Below are positions 25,561-37,620 of a stretch of DNA of 64,000 bases, in pieces. This DNA is from Rhytidiadelphus loreus (lineage: Eukaryota > Streptophyta > Bryopsida > Hypnales > Hylocomiaceae), in the NCBI GenBank assembly GCA_947034895.1, contig OX344763.1:70885093-70949092 (forward strand), read 5' to 3'. Each line of letters opens with the position of its first letter. The stretch's first letter is position 1. A model generated the notes under the pieces. That model searched no databases. It was not told the origin of the DNA and saw only the letters and a list, made by a program, of their open reading frames with translations. A program made the translations under genes and the position numbers.

Positions 25561-28500
25561 CATTCTTCTTCTTTCTAGCCATGTCCATCTTCTACATGAT
25601 TGTGCATTCACATTGGGTTAGTAGAAATTGGTAGTACTGCTTGTTAGTATATAGTGATTTCAAAGCTGACTTTGCCCAAAAAACAAGCGAAAGCTCTAAT
25701 TCAGAAATCCCGGAATTGCAAGTTCCTGTTGGCAAAAAAGCCGAAGTGTCGAAGAGGAAGTGAACAACTGCAGTGTTTGTTTGGAGGTGTGTACATGACC
25801 TAACGTTACATGGCAATGACAAGCTGAATGTTAAATCATGTGCACGTGATGGTGGCATGCAAAAAATCTCGAGAAGTATGGTATTTTGTAGCCGATCTTC
25901 ACTGCAAACCATCATGTGTGGCCCTTGTGTCCATACATATGAAGGATGTACCAGTGCATAACTGCATATGCATTGTACAGTCGGAATGTGAGCGGCTGCC
26001 AACAAAGACTTCATGTGAACATCAATTCCGTGCACCCATGTACATAGTATATGTAGTGGGATTGATGTCCTCTGCTTCATAGGTTTACTAATTTTTGGAC
26101 GCCTTTGATGCTACAGAACAGTGTATGCAATTTTTGTTACTGTATCAGCTTCTTTTTTCCGCTACTTGTACAGTTGCTTAGTGAAGACAAGTACATATGA
26201 AAACAAAATGCTTTCGTGGAATTGCCTTTTTGATAGTTAGCCATGGCCGCACTTGTTTTATAATCAAAAATACAATATATAAGGAAGTTGAAATTAGTGA
26301 TGGAGCAGGTGCACTTGTGCGTGTTCCTTTATCATGTTTCGCTTGTTTTTAGTATTGTTTGCTTGCATCCTACAAGGTTAGTACACAAGTTTGCATTGTG
26401 CCACTACTTATAGTCAGGAACTATGCATGCTGCACTTGACGGGTTGCATGAAACGTCTTGCCTGCACCGGTTCTAGGTCCCTCATGCTATGCGTGTTGCT
26501 GCATTGACAAACAGCAAAGCCTGAGGACAATGAGGTCGAAGGAAGTGGTACGTGAAACCCATGCATTGTTAGTGAAATGTACTTGTGTAGAAGTGTGGCC
26601 CATGTGATTTGCACAGTATAATCCATTCATGTGTTTTTGTTGCATGAGGGAGACGATGCTGCTATGAGGCTTACAAGGACCGCAAGTATGTTTGGTGACT
26701 CTGTTTCTACTATGTGTCTACCACATTGCACGACAACAAAGCAAGGAAAGTGGAAACTACAGTTTTGACATGTAGGACAACGAAGGCATTGGTGAGCACT
26801 TCCGCAAAGCTAGGTTGATGTACTGGCCAGGCATGCCTACCAATTACTATGTGCATGTCTACAAATGTCCATGGACGGTCTGTACATTCATGAGTGACGT
26901 CGTCTATACTTCAATGGAAAGAGAGCTTCCTGTATGAACTACAAATTAATGAATGCTTTGCTTGACGTGTGCGAGCTGAAGATGCCCATCAACAAAGATG
27001 AATTCAATTGGACGTCACAGAATGTATTCAGTACGTTCCACTCATTCCCCTTCTAGTAATAGGATTGCTTTCTGAACGTGATAGTTTCAACAAAGTCGTC
27101 GTCATTGTGAATTGCATGGACGTTGTCATTGCCTTCATGTAATAATGGACAAATATGTAGTTGTATTGAGGGAGTTCCCTTTGGTCTCTTGCTCATGAAC
27201 TGTACGTCAGCCTTCTTAAGCAAAGGCAATGGTAGTTGGTTCGATTTTGTGGGACGTACCATTTTCTATCTTCAGTTGCACACATTTGAAGACGCATTAC
27301 ACAGTGTTGTAATAGTCACTTCTTCGAACATGGCTATTATAGAAGGAATTGAATGGAAAGTAGACAGAGTCATCACTGAGGTTTCAGGACTTGTATCGTA
27401 CTGCATGTTAAATTGTAAAGCACTGCCGACGAGATATATTCCATTTCAATAGAATAGCCTAATGTATTTCGTTTTGCATATGAACATGAATTTCATTTGT
27501 GCTATACAAGATGCCAACATTTTTATTCTTGGAAATCAGTCGTCTAAGTATGAGCAACGTGTTTACTATTAGGGATGCATCTCATGCGTAGTATACATTT
27601 CAATAAAAAAATGGCAGGACAGGAGGTGAAGTCCATGTTGGCAGCGCTGCTAACAACTCTGTGTTTGGTCTATACATTGCAGGAATTCCAATGTATCGGC
27701 AGGAAGTGACCTCTGCTGTTCTGAAACAAGTGTATGTTGCTTGTGAATATGAAGACAACCCTTTCAGTAAATAATATGGTGTCTGCGAATTTCATGTTTC
27801 ATGTATAAGAGTTCTCTGATGCTCCTACTCTTTGTACATCAATTATGGAATGCCGTTAGGATCTTTTATGTGCTCTTCATAGGACTAACAGTGGTCGGAG
27901 TACTCATGCTAAGAAGTAGCCATGTGTAGGAGGAAACTAGCGTGAGGTAAGTTTCATTTTGTGTGCCCATTTTAGATTGCAAATGTGTTCATTTCCTTGC
28001 GTGGTAATGCTACTCATGACTGTTGGAGTTCACGGCATGCCAGAAGTTGCTTTATCATCTTTTGTTCCGTTTAGGTCGAACTCGTGGACGTGTTGTCTGT
28101 AGGGATAAGTGGCAATGCATTTGTGGAACAAGTGAAGCCACTTAGTACAACGTTTTCAGAAAACGGTGCAGACTACTCTTCAAAAAGATAAGAATTTTCA
28201 TTGTAGACATGGCACTGACAAAGTGAGCATAGCTGTGAAGATGTTGCATTTGGCTCTAGATGCCCAGTGTCATGAAGCTCTACCAAATTGGTATGGCAAC
28301 TGCAATATCCACTTCTACACTTATGATGTACCATTACTAGATGCCGAATTCTAGTAGTGCAGGACTCTACAAGTCTGTAGTACTTCTCATCAATGAAAGG
28401 GGCGTTTGCTTCCACAGGAAGTGAAAAAGCTGGTACAATTCTGCGTTCATAATTTCATGTCGGTGTAGAAGGTCTGCAAAAAGACCTCTGTGAATGCACG

Positions 28501-31300
28501 TGCACTTTGTAACATTTGAAACGATTGTAGCCTTGCATATACATTATACTTTGTAGTTCTGGATTTTTGACGAATGAGAAACTTCATACAATCCAAAGCA
28601 TGGGCTGAATGATTATGTAGAAGTTCAATAACTGTCTTGGAAGTGGTTCATGTCACGACCGTTCCTCTTCTTGAATACACTCAAGTGTTTAGACATATCA
28701 TGTGCCATGCAAAGGGAAATGTAGGTTTGAAGTGAATGTCTTCTTTTATGCACTGCAAGTGAAATCATGTAACTGATGCATTCATTTTTGCTATATGCAG
28801 GCACGATTGAAAGGGAAAAAATGAAAGTGAGAGATGATGAGGTACCTGACATGGGCTGTGTCTGCAGTGGATCGACAAATAGTAAGTTTGCAGAACTAAC
28901 ATGTGTGCTTCCAAGTCCTACATACATGGTAATGGGCATAGTGTATATCCTTATGTACATGCTTGCACTTCACGAAACCGTCATTGCTATCTAATGTAAA
29001 GTGAAGTTCTTTGCAGACACGTGCTTCTGTAGTTTGTACGTAGGTTCATTATGTTCATTGAATGGAATGAGCAACGCCTACAACTGTAGGTATGTTGTAT
29101 CATAGTTGACGCTGCGGTGACTAAGCGCATTGCTGACGTTTTTGTATACAATACGAAGCCTTCAGAGCAAATGAGGATACAGTTTGTATTCTGTCAAGCA
29201 TCGGCCACATTCGAGGTATTCATGTGTAGACGGTACTGTCGAGCGCAGGTGTCATGCCAAATGGGAGCAATGCGACTGAAAATTTTAGTGAGAAACCAGG
29301 TTAGAAGTGGCAATAACATGCAGGTATAATACTTTTCAATGAATCCCACAGACTTGTTATGCTAAAAGCTGTAGAATAGGAATTTGTGGACGTCAAAGTT
29401 GCCTTCTTTAAGGAATGAGTTCCGTGTCTCCTGCAAAACTGTGATGTTTTGTACATAGTTGAAGTCCTTCTTTCATTCAGAAAAAAGAAAACGAACTAAG
29501 GAACCTAATTGAAAGGGCTACCATACTAGCCTGTTCACGTCGATGGTGTTGTCTGATGTCTGCTACTCCCGCCTATACCATTGTTTGTCTTTTCAAAATG
29601 GCTACGCTGACCATGGTGCAAGTGGAACAACAACTTTCCATTTCCACGTCACTAATGACGCAGGAGAGGTGCTCTAGCTAGGTCGTGCTTATGAAACGTA
29701 CTTCTTGGATTAACTAGTACGATGAGTTCATTTGATTTCAATCCTCAATATGACAATGAAGTGCGAGAAGGTATGGATTTCAGGTGGTTTTACATGGAGG
29801 AAGGAAGACAATATCATTTCCAGAACATGTACTCACAGACAACCTGAATGAAGCACAATACTAGATGGAAGGTCCATTTGGCTGTGTCCCTTTCTTAGAC
29901 TTCGTGTCAGTACTTCTTCAAGTAAGGCAAATCGTTCAGGTACAATGCAATTCTTCAGTCCTTCTAAGTATCGATTGAAGCAAGTGACACTTATTGCCAA
30001 TGGTTATTGCTATTGTATACATTGCTTATTGAATTGTTATAATGCAAGGCAATCACTGTGATGACTGTGATGCCATGGGCATCTGCGGAATGAATGGTAG
30101 TTCTTCAAGTACTATAATAGAGAACCTAGGCATTCAACATCTGCCGAAAAAAAGGAAGCACACGTCAGTTCTGCTACCATTGCGTTGTTCAAAAAAGCAA
30201 TTTGACTTTTGCAGTGCTTTGTATGTGTAGGTTCTCACTTGAATGACTACAGTACCAACTTCTGCATGACAACACAATTGCTGTATGTTAGTGGCATATC
30301 CTTCCACTGCATGGAAACACTCTGAAGTGGCACCTACAATTTAGGATGCAAGCATGCGCTTCGCAAGCAAGGAGATCACTTCCACGGTCGACGACTCCGT
30401 GTTCTCAGCGCAAGAAAACAACATACAAGACATGGCTGCATGAGGTGCATTTCCATTGTGAGATCATTGAACTGTTTGGCGGAGGTATGACTACATTATG
30501 TGCTATAAATCTGTAGTCATGACGTGCTACATTGATGATCCTCACAATGGAATACAAATTACGATTTACAGTTTCTTCTTCTTGAAACTATAGTAGCATG
30601 CAGTATGTGTGGATGCTGCATTTTGCAGTAAATGCTTTCCTTCAAACTTTCTGTGAAGAAAGACTGTGCACTTGGTCATTGCGTATATGCCTTTCCGAAT
30701 TCACAGGATAGTACTTGTAAGCAATCATACAAGATGTCAGGAAGTTTTACGTTAGGAAAGATACTGTTTGTTGATATGAGGCGTATGTAAATATGGAAGT
30801 CAACGTTTTCAGAATGTCGTATACATACTACAGAAAATACCATTTTGTATATATTTGTGTACAATCCGACGACTAGGACATGCACAAACTTGTCTCACCA
30901 TACAACACAGTCCAAGAAGCGTTTGCTAAGCATGTTTTCGACCATATCATGAATAATGTCGATGGGAATGTGGCATGTGCGCTTCTGAAGGCACTTTCCA
31001 CAGTCCGTACTTGCATCGTTATGACCAGTGAGACATGCGTACTACCAGAATGCAAGTTCTTTTTGGACATCGCTAAACATTAGACGAACTACTGAAGTGT
31101 ATGACCATTTGTTGTATCCGACACAACTAATGTCAAGCACAAGACGTACACAACTCAACAATACTGTCTTACACGACGTCTGTGAAGGCGAACAGAATCC
31201 CCAAAGCATTCTGTAGCAAACGTCTATGTTGGGTACAGTAACGTCATTTCAGACGATGCAACTAAATCGTTTAACGTATGCTGTGATACAACATTTCATA
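25561..31300. other. Region with scattered weak exon-like fragments
   Basis: Short open segments bounded by TGCAG and GTATG occur, for example 25665-25770 (SESSNSEIPELQVPVGKK), 26776-26940 (LMYWPGMPTNYYVHVYK type) and 28800-28890. They do not assemble into a convincing protein. The tract continues the CATG/GTAC-rich character of 18-25 kb. No RNA gene or mobile element end was identified. Confidence 0.3.
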
Positions 31301-31424
31301 AACAAACAGGACACGGAAGTGATTCCACACTCCTCGTGACGTAGTACAAAACGTCTCTTGGTTATACAGAATATCATCGTGAATGCCGTCTGCTGGACAG
31401 AAGTCCGTCAGAAACTAATGAAAA

Positions 31425-31570
31425 GACATGCCACGTGGAATATTCTTTATGCTACGTCATTTCTTTAAAATTTTCACACTTTCTTCCACGTCATCAACAG
31501 GCTACTTACCAAAAAATTGACCGGGCAGTCCACGCCCACGTGTCACTAACGTGGTTGCCACTTGTCATCC
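31425..31570. promoter_or_regulatory. Cluster of ACGT (G-box-like) elements
   Basis: About 140 bp contains GCCACGTGGA, CTACGTCA, CCACGTCATC, CCCACGTGTCAC and AACGTGG. CACGTG cores are binding sites for plant bHLH/bZIP factors. The cluster is visible; which transcript it would serve is unknown. Confidence 0.4.
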
Positions 31571-31659
31571 ATTTCATCAAAAAAATAACCATGTCGACTA
31601 CAGGGTTGTCTTGTCTGACAGAATTTCGAGTTTTTGTGTCTAATAGACGTCGCATGTCG

Positions 31660-31974
31660 CATGTCGAATTGTCGAGTTGTCGAGTAAGGGCGGTTTTTGT
31701 TGTCGTGTACGGATTTCGGATTTCAAATTTTTTTACCCCTTGGTAAAACGGACTGTCCTACGTGGCTATGACGTAGCGTGCTTCCTGAGGGGCGACCGCG
31801 GGTAGGGGCGACCGCGGGTAGGGGCGACCGCGGGTAGGGGGCGACCACGGGTAGGGGCGACCGCGGGTAGGGGGGCGACCACGGGTGGGGCGACCTCGGG
31901 TCCAAAATCCTGGGCGACTGCGGGTCTAAATCCAGGGCGACTGCGGGTCCGAAATGCAGGGCGACCGCGGGTCC
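31660..31974. repeat. GCGAC-CGGGT motif array 1, with GTCGAG and TTTACC motifs
   Basis: Ten copies of GGGCGAC-NN-CGGGT type words stand at 31789-31974, the first five at about 16-17-bp steps. To the left are ATGTCGAATTGTCGAGTTG (31664-31685) and the dyad TTTACC-CCTT-GGTAAA (about 31729-31744). The same three ingredients in inverted order appear at 57.2-57.45 kb. This array lies beyond the 3' end of the hAT gene. Confidence 0.7.
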
Positions 31975-32205
31975 TACTTCATGGGCTACAAGTCTGGGGC
32001 CCCCACAACATTTTTTTTCCAATATTTATTCTTCAACCAACACATTCCACGGCAAATCGGCAATATATAAGCATTGAATTATATGCTCGGTACGTACCAA
32101 AGCAAATGAACATGCATTATGTAATGATATATCATGGGACAATCAATTCATAAGCCTAAAACATAATAATAATAAAAACCTTGGACAATAATCATATTAA
32201 TTTAA

Positions 32206-32505
32206 ATGGAACTGCGTACATACATAGTTATGATTTTTATAATTGAGTACCAACTACCAAGACCACTCCTGTTTGAAATTGCACACTTATTTGCAAAAAA
32301 TACGAATACCTTCATTAATCATCATCGTCAACACCAAAGTACCTTTTACAATCTTCCTGACTTTGTGAAGCCAAGTGATGGACTACACAAAATTCAAAAT
32401 CTACCTATTTCATTACAAGCTTTGGCAACAAATCTTCACTACAAGGCATTGATGTTAAATCCTTCTAGTACTATTTGAAGGCCTCCACATCTATAATGCA
32501 ACTCA
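32206..32505. other. Short spacer 3' of the hAT gene
   Basis: AT-rich sequence with a short plus-strand open frame (32206-32478) lacking motifs. Probably the 3' untranslated side of the leftward hAT gene. Confidence 0.35.
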
Positions 32506-35500
32506 TTACATTGTGAAGGTAGAATCGCTTTCCGCTTCATCTGCATTGGGGTCGGTGTCTTCATGTGGCCCACTACTGTCACTAGCTCCTGAGACCTCGT
32601 TTTCATCATCCTCTCTGCTTGTAGGTTGAAGGATCACCTCACGTTCCACCTCAGAGTTCAAATTTCGCACTTGCGTTTCTAAACCACCAACAACTTTGGC
32701 TAGCACTAATCGCTTTGTCGGCCTCGATGCATCAGTGGTTCCATTGATAATAGGGCCTGTCGGTCGCTCAAGCACCTACTGCCCAACATGTTGACGCTCT
32801 GCTCTCGCTGCTGCACTTGATGGCCAAGGACTACGAGTGGAATTTCGTTCTCCAATGACAAATGGATGGATCGCATGGTTTTGACGCTTGGGGTTCCGTG
32901 TCAGTCTGTCTTGCGTCTTGCAGGTTCGTTTATTTCCTGATTTGGAGTGTTCACGCGATCGCCTGGATGATTCTCCAGGGCCTGACATCAACGAGGCCGG
33001 AGTAGGTTGTGGAGCTGAGCCATGAACTCCTTCATCAACGATTTGTCGTAGATCATTATGTGTCGGCGACCTTGTTAGAGGAGTTGGTACTATCCTCGAT
33101 GTTGTGGCAATGTCTACACTTGTAGGGCGATTGGACCCACGGGTACGGGTCTTGTTGAATACCACTTGCAATGGCGCATCTGAATCGTACACCCTAGTTT
33201 CTGTTGCAGTGTTGTTGGTCGGTGCTAAACTTGGACGAACTGCAGGTACCTCTTCAATATGCGACACCTCTTCTTGCCTTTCACCCTGTACATTAACTCG
33301 TACACCACTTCGGAGGTTCATTGGCATACTAGGCGGCAGACATGTGGCAATTGGAGACCTTACAAGCTCCACTTCATCTGCCACTGGAATATCTGCACCG
33401 TCATTGTTGTCATCAAGAGTTCTTTCCCTCGTTGGGTCTGCATTGATTACCGGAAATGCATCCCAAGCCGACACATGAGGGGCTTCGTCTCTACGGTGGT
33501 GCAACGCCTCTGGAGAGCTCAATCCATCATCATCACCCACGAAAGTGTTGTGGTATCGTCCTCGTGGAGGACTACCTACACGGGGCACCATACCAGCCCA
33601 CCTATTTCCACGGAGGCGTTCTTCTACTACCACACGTCTCTGTTCTTCTCTCAAATCTCTAAACCTAACTTCATCTTCGTCCCCCGAAGAATATGGTTCT
33701 TCATTCTCTTCATCTGTATCTCCATCTACAAGGTACTTTTCGTAGAATAGTGCTGGATTGTGCCCTTGTTTTTCACGTTCCAATTTGCTGTTGGTGTAGA
33801 TATACACCAACATCTCAGCCTTCTTTGTGGCTAGGCGATTACGCACTTTATCGTGTACAAACGAATACATGCTCCAGTTTCTTTCACAAGATGATGCTGA
33901 GCATGTCATAGACAAAACTCTCCTTGCTATTTTTGGAAGAGCGTTCCCACCCACACGATTCCACCATTGATGAGGCAACAAGTTACATCGAGTAACATCT
34001 GGAGCCTCTTGTAATGGATCAAAGGGACCCGACTTCTCTTTAAATTCCGTCAACTCAGCAATTGCTTCATCTTCATCCACATTCAATGGTCTGCTCAATT
34101 TTCTGATGACTCGATTCAATGCCCGCTTTGCCTCTCCATTGTTATGAAGCTCTTCCACATCTGTCAAATACGGGTTCAACAATGCCCCTGCATAATGGAG
34201 GTCCGTGCGCATCAACTTCCAACGAGCATCAAATTGTTTTAGGAACTTCGTCACGGTCTGCTCATCAAGAAAGAACGGAGCCTCCTTTAAAGTGCACACG
34301 TGCTGACGAAGGCTACTCATTATTATCCAAGCTTTCGGCATCGCCGGTATTTTGCCATCGAACTGGCGCAGAGCAAGAATCACTGGAAGAACCATGTGCT
34401 GGAAATTACCGCATTCCACCCAAAACACTTCCGAAACTATGTCCTCTCGCGCTTTACGGGCCCGCTCTCTTGTAATGAGTCCGTTTGTTCTGCTGACCAA
34501 ACTATTCTCAAATGGCATATACGTCTCGTCCCCCACCACGAATTGAAGCGCTTGTTTGCACTCTACCAAACGGTCTATCATGAGAAAATGCACTGCGAAG
34601 CGTGTGGCCGCGGGAAGTCTCAATGACTTCTTCGGCGAGTACTTACAGAAGAGACCCAAAGTCAAGTGGTACTTCTTTATAAACTTCACAATTGCCCTGG
34701 CCTTATCCACTAGATCTTTGATCCTTTTTTCCTTTCCCCAGTCTTCCAAAAGTAAATCCAATATATGTGCGGCACATCCTTGCGTATACATGTGGGGATA
34801 CCTTGCTTGCAACTCGCGCATTGACCCTGTCATTACGGAAGCATTGTCTGTACACAATTGGACAATATTTCCTGGTCCCACCTGCTCTATGTAGGTAGCC
34901 ATTGTATTCACCGTATACGCCATGTCTTTCCTCTCTCCTGTGGTGTCAACCGATCCCAGAAAGACATCACCCGCAAGGCAAACGAGCATCATATTCAACA
35001 AGGGACGGTGATTTGTATCTGACCATCCATCTGAACAGATAGTGGCTCCATATTGGGTAATAGAACTCTTTGTTCGACTACTGACCATTTTCATAACAGC
35101 CTCCTTCTTCACATCAAGTAGTTTAGTGCGCACCGCATTGTACGATGGCGGGGAATATGGAAATCCACATGTCGAAGTTGCTTTCACAGCATTCACAAAG
35201 GCTGGGTGCCGCACCACATTGAATGCAATGTTAGCCTCATAAAAGAAAGAAGCCCATAGTCTGTCCAAGTTTTGTCTTTCATTGACCCGGAATGATTCAT
35301 CCATGCTTTGTTGACGAGAAATCGAGGTCGAGCGCATCCTTCTCACCGTCACAGGAGTAGAATTCGTTGAATCTGGATTACGAGGCGGTGCATTAGGTGC
35401 TTCTGTCCTGTCGCTTGGGTCCACAGACCCTTCCACTGATGCATCCACAGTATACCCTGCAACGGACTCAGCAACAACATCAACCTCAAGATCTACTCCA

Positions 35501-35793
35501 TGCATCTCCTCCAAACTCATTTCTTTTGGTACAATCCCTTCACAGTTTCTGAATAATTCGAGGACTACGGATGGAATACGTTTACAACGTTCCACTGTTG
35601 ATGTACGGGGGTAACCAAAGTGACCAAATGCCCGCTTCCGCACGAAAACTTTGTTCCAACCACAAAAAATACAAGTCCTCGTATTTGCGGAACGAGCGGG
35701 GTTCGTTTCAATAACCAACCAGGGATCCCACTCCTTTGTGGCTCTTCGAGTATCATTTATGTTCGTCCTCCTCCCTGCTCCTCGGTTTGCCAT
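32503..35793 (-). CDS. hAT-superfamily transposase-like protein (BED, DUF659, dimerisation)
   Basis: An intronless frame of 1005 codons from ATG 35793. A BED-like zinc finger is suggested by C41, C44, H58 and C70. The DUF659-type catalytic core contains ICSDGWSD (D255) and LCTDNASVM (D316), then QGCAAHILDLLLEDW (338-352), the hAT Cys/His insertion-side motif. The C-terminal dimerisation domain at about 610-690 has SSCERNWS, the usual hAT Glu context, and VRNRLATKKAEMLVYIY. A long Ser/Arg/Pro-rich tail follows, unusual for length. The frame stops at TAG (32776-32778), but the same frame continues 89 codons, acidic and Ser-rich, to TAA-TGA at 32503, so the TAG may be a recent nonsense change. 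All core motifs are present. Terminal repeats were not identified, so transposon or domesticated gene remain open. Confidence 0.9.
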
Positions 35794-36087
35794 ATTGTTT
35801 ATCTGATATGCGTTATTCCAAACCGAAACGTATATGTACCCAAGTGCTTCGGAAAAAAAAATTATGACAAAGCCACCGCTTCGAGTAGTTTTCTAACCAC
35901 TCAAAGCAAGGTTGTTGCCCTCTGAAGAATATAACATTGCATGAAGCCTCTTGAGAAGATCCAAGCCATATGTTCATCAACAGAGCAATGGAAATCCAAT
36001 GTTGTTCCTCTACATTTATAGTGCTTTCGGTCTTCCCTCCACACGCTCCAAGGATGGTTTTAGGGCGCCGCTACCAAACTCTATTAC

Positions 36088-36432
36088 ACCCGAGGTCGCC
36101 CTACCCGACCGCTGGTCCACCTCCAGGCATATAGAGGCGCGCGCCTTTGCAGTAGTCGACTTCGGGTCACATGGTGCGAACGCGGGTTCCGGCAGGCGAC
36201 TTCGGGTCCGAAATAGGGCGAACGCGGGTCCAGGGGGGCGACTTCGGGTCCAGGGAGGGCGACTTCGGGTCCCGGATGGGCGACTTCGGGTCTCAGACGA
36301 GCGACTTCGGGTCCCACATGGGCGACTTCGGGTCTCAGATGGGCGACTTCGGGTCCCACATGGGCGACTTCGGGTTTCATGGGAGACTTCGAGTGCGATG
36401 GGCGACCTCGGGGGAAAGAAGGGCGACTTCAT
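36088..36432. repeat. GCGAC-CGGGT motif array 2, upstream of the hAT gene
   Basis: About 14 copies of GGGCGACTTCGGGT or variants, most in one orientation, with an inverted copy at 36088. Between 36225 and 36380 the period is close to 21 bp. The array begins about 300 bp upstream of the hAT start codon. Because the period is a multiple of three, long Arg-rich open frames appear on both strands; these are not considered genes. Confidence 0.85.
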
Positions 36433-36440
36433 GTGCATAA

Positions 36441-36525
36441 AGATTAACTTAACCCCTAAAGGACCATTGTCCCCTCAAGGAACAATATGGATTTTGGGCA
36501 GGTTCCTATGATCTCAATTTTTAAT
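36441..36525 (+). repeat. Inverted-repeat partner of 53560-53642
   Basis: The segment with ACCCCTAA, CCATTGTCCCCTC and TTTTGGGCAGGTTCCTATG matches the reverse complement of 53560-53642 (CCATTGTCCCCTCTAGAG and TTTGGGCAAGTTTCTATGG). Together with other matches it marks the outer edge of a large inverted duplication. Confidence 0.6.
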
Positions 36526-37620
36526 GAATTTTTTGGAAACTATCTCATAATATACAAGAGCTTATTACCTTTATGGGAATATAAATTTTGTTGCAATTGG
36601 TACCTGGGATTCCGGGAACAAAAGTTATGGCATCTTTAACATAATTTGTAAGGAAGTAAGGAACGTCTCAGGGCAGAAAAAGAAATCTACAATAATTTGA
36701 AATTAATTTTTTAATTTTTTTCTTCTTAAAGGTCATATTTTTGTCTACATGTGTAGCTTTGATTCATTCCATTTCGATTAGTAATGTGAAAGTTATGAAC
36801 AATATTGTTTGGCAAGCAATCAAAATGAAATGATTCAAAGTTTTTCACATAGATATAAATCATAAGAAATTAAGAACCAATTTCAATATCAATTTTGTTA
36901 TTGGAAATGCCTTGTCATTTGTGAAGAATATCATTAATTTTTCGGGGGACCAACTGAATGCTAAGTATTGAAAACTACTTATCATACAAAAACATTTGAA
37001 CCACGTAGTGAGAAGTTCTAAAATTTGGTAGGCTTCGAATTTAATCCTTTAAAAAATGTTGTGCCAAAGGAGATACTACAAATTTTATTCATGTTTCCCT
37101 TCTAAATATCACTATGATGCCAAAACAAACTATTTCACTCCTTACGGGTTTAGGATTTAGGAATATCTTCAAATCTATAGTAAACTTTATTTATTTTCAC
37201 ATCGTAGGAAGATCTTGCAATTGATGTACATGGCAAACTAGAAATTGTATGAAGTTGTTCAAATATAAATAATTGTTTGGATGTTCGGTATGAATTTCTT
37301 AAAAAGACAATGGTATTATTACATTGTTGGTATTTTGTGTAAATGAAAGCACAAAAGTCTACGTAGAAAACTGACCTACAACACATGCAATAAATGTATT
37401 TGACATGTGTCTAATCATCAAGAATTAGATCTTCAAAACACATAAAGGCTAATTCATATAGGAATATTTATATATCTTTATTGAAGAAACAAAACATGGA
37501 CCCCATTGTACAACATGAGGTGGTTCTAAAGGTCAAAGCAACCCTTCCGATACACACAAGTTTAGAAAAACAACTACCTATTAGTCTATTATTTACTAGA
37601 AGACTACCTCTAGCCCAAAA
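36526..37620. other. AT-rich spacer, no gene seen
   Basis: Low-complexity sequence, with part resembling the inverted region near 53.3-53.5 kb (for example a GGTACCTGGGATTCCGGGAACAA-like segment against its diverged counterpart). No coding signal. Confidence 0.45.

Noticed and set aside
26776..27262. Ulp1-like protease exons
   Set aside because: A faint resemblance (F-N-W-T-S near a possible Q/E-R-D-S-F-N) without a catalytic His-Asp-Cys arrangement or a consistent frame.
35951..36511. Arg-rich repeat proteins on both strands over motif array 2 (and similar frames over arrays 4-9)
   Set aside because: Period of 21 or 24 bp keeps all frames open on both strands; products are pure repeats without conserved flanks.
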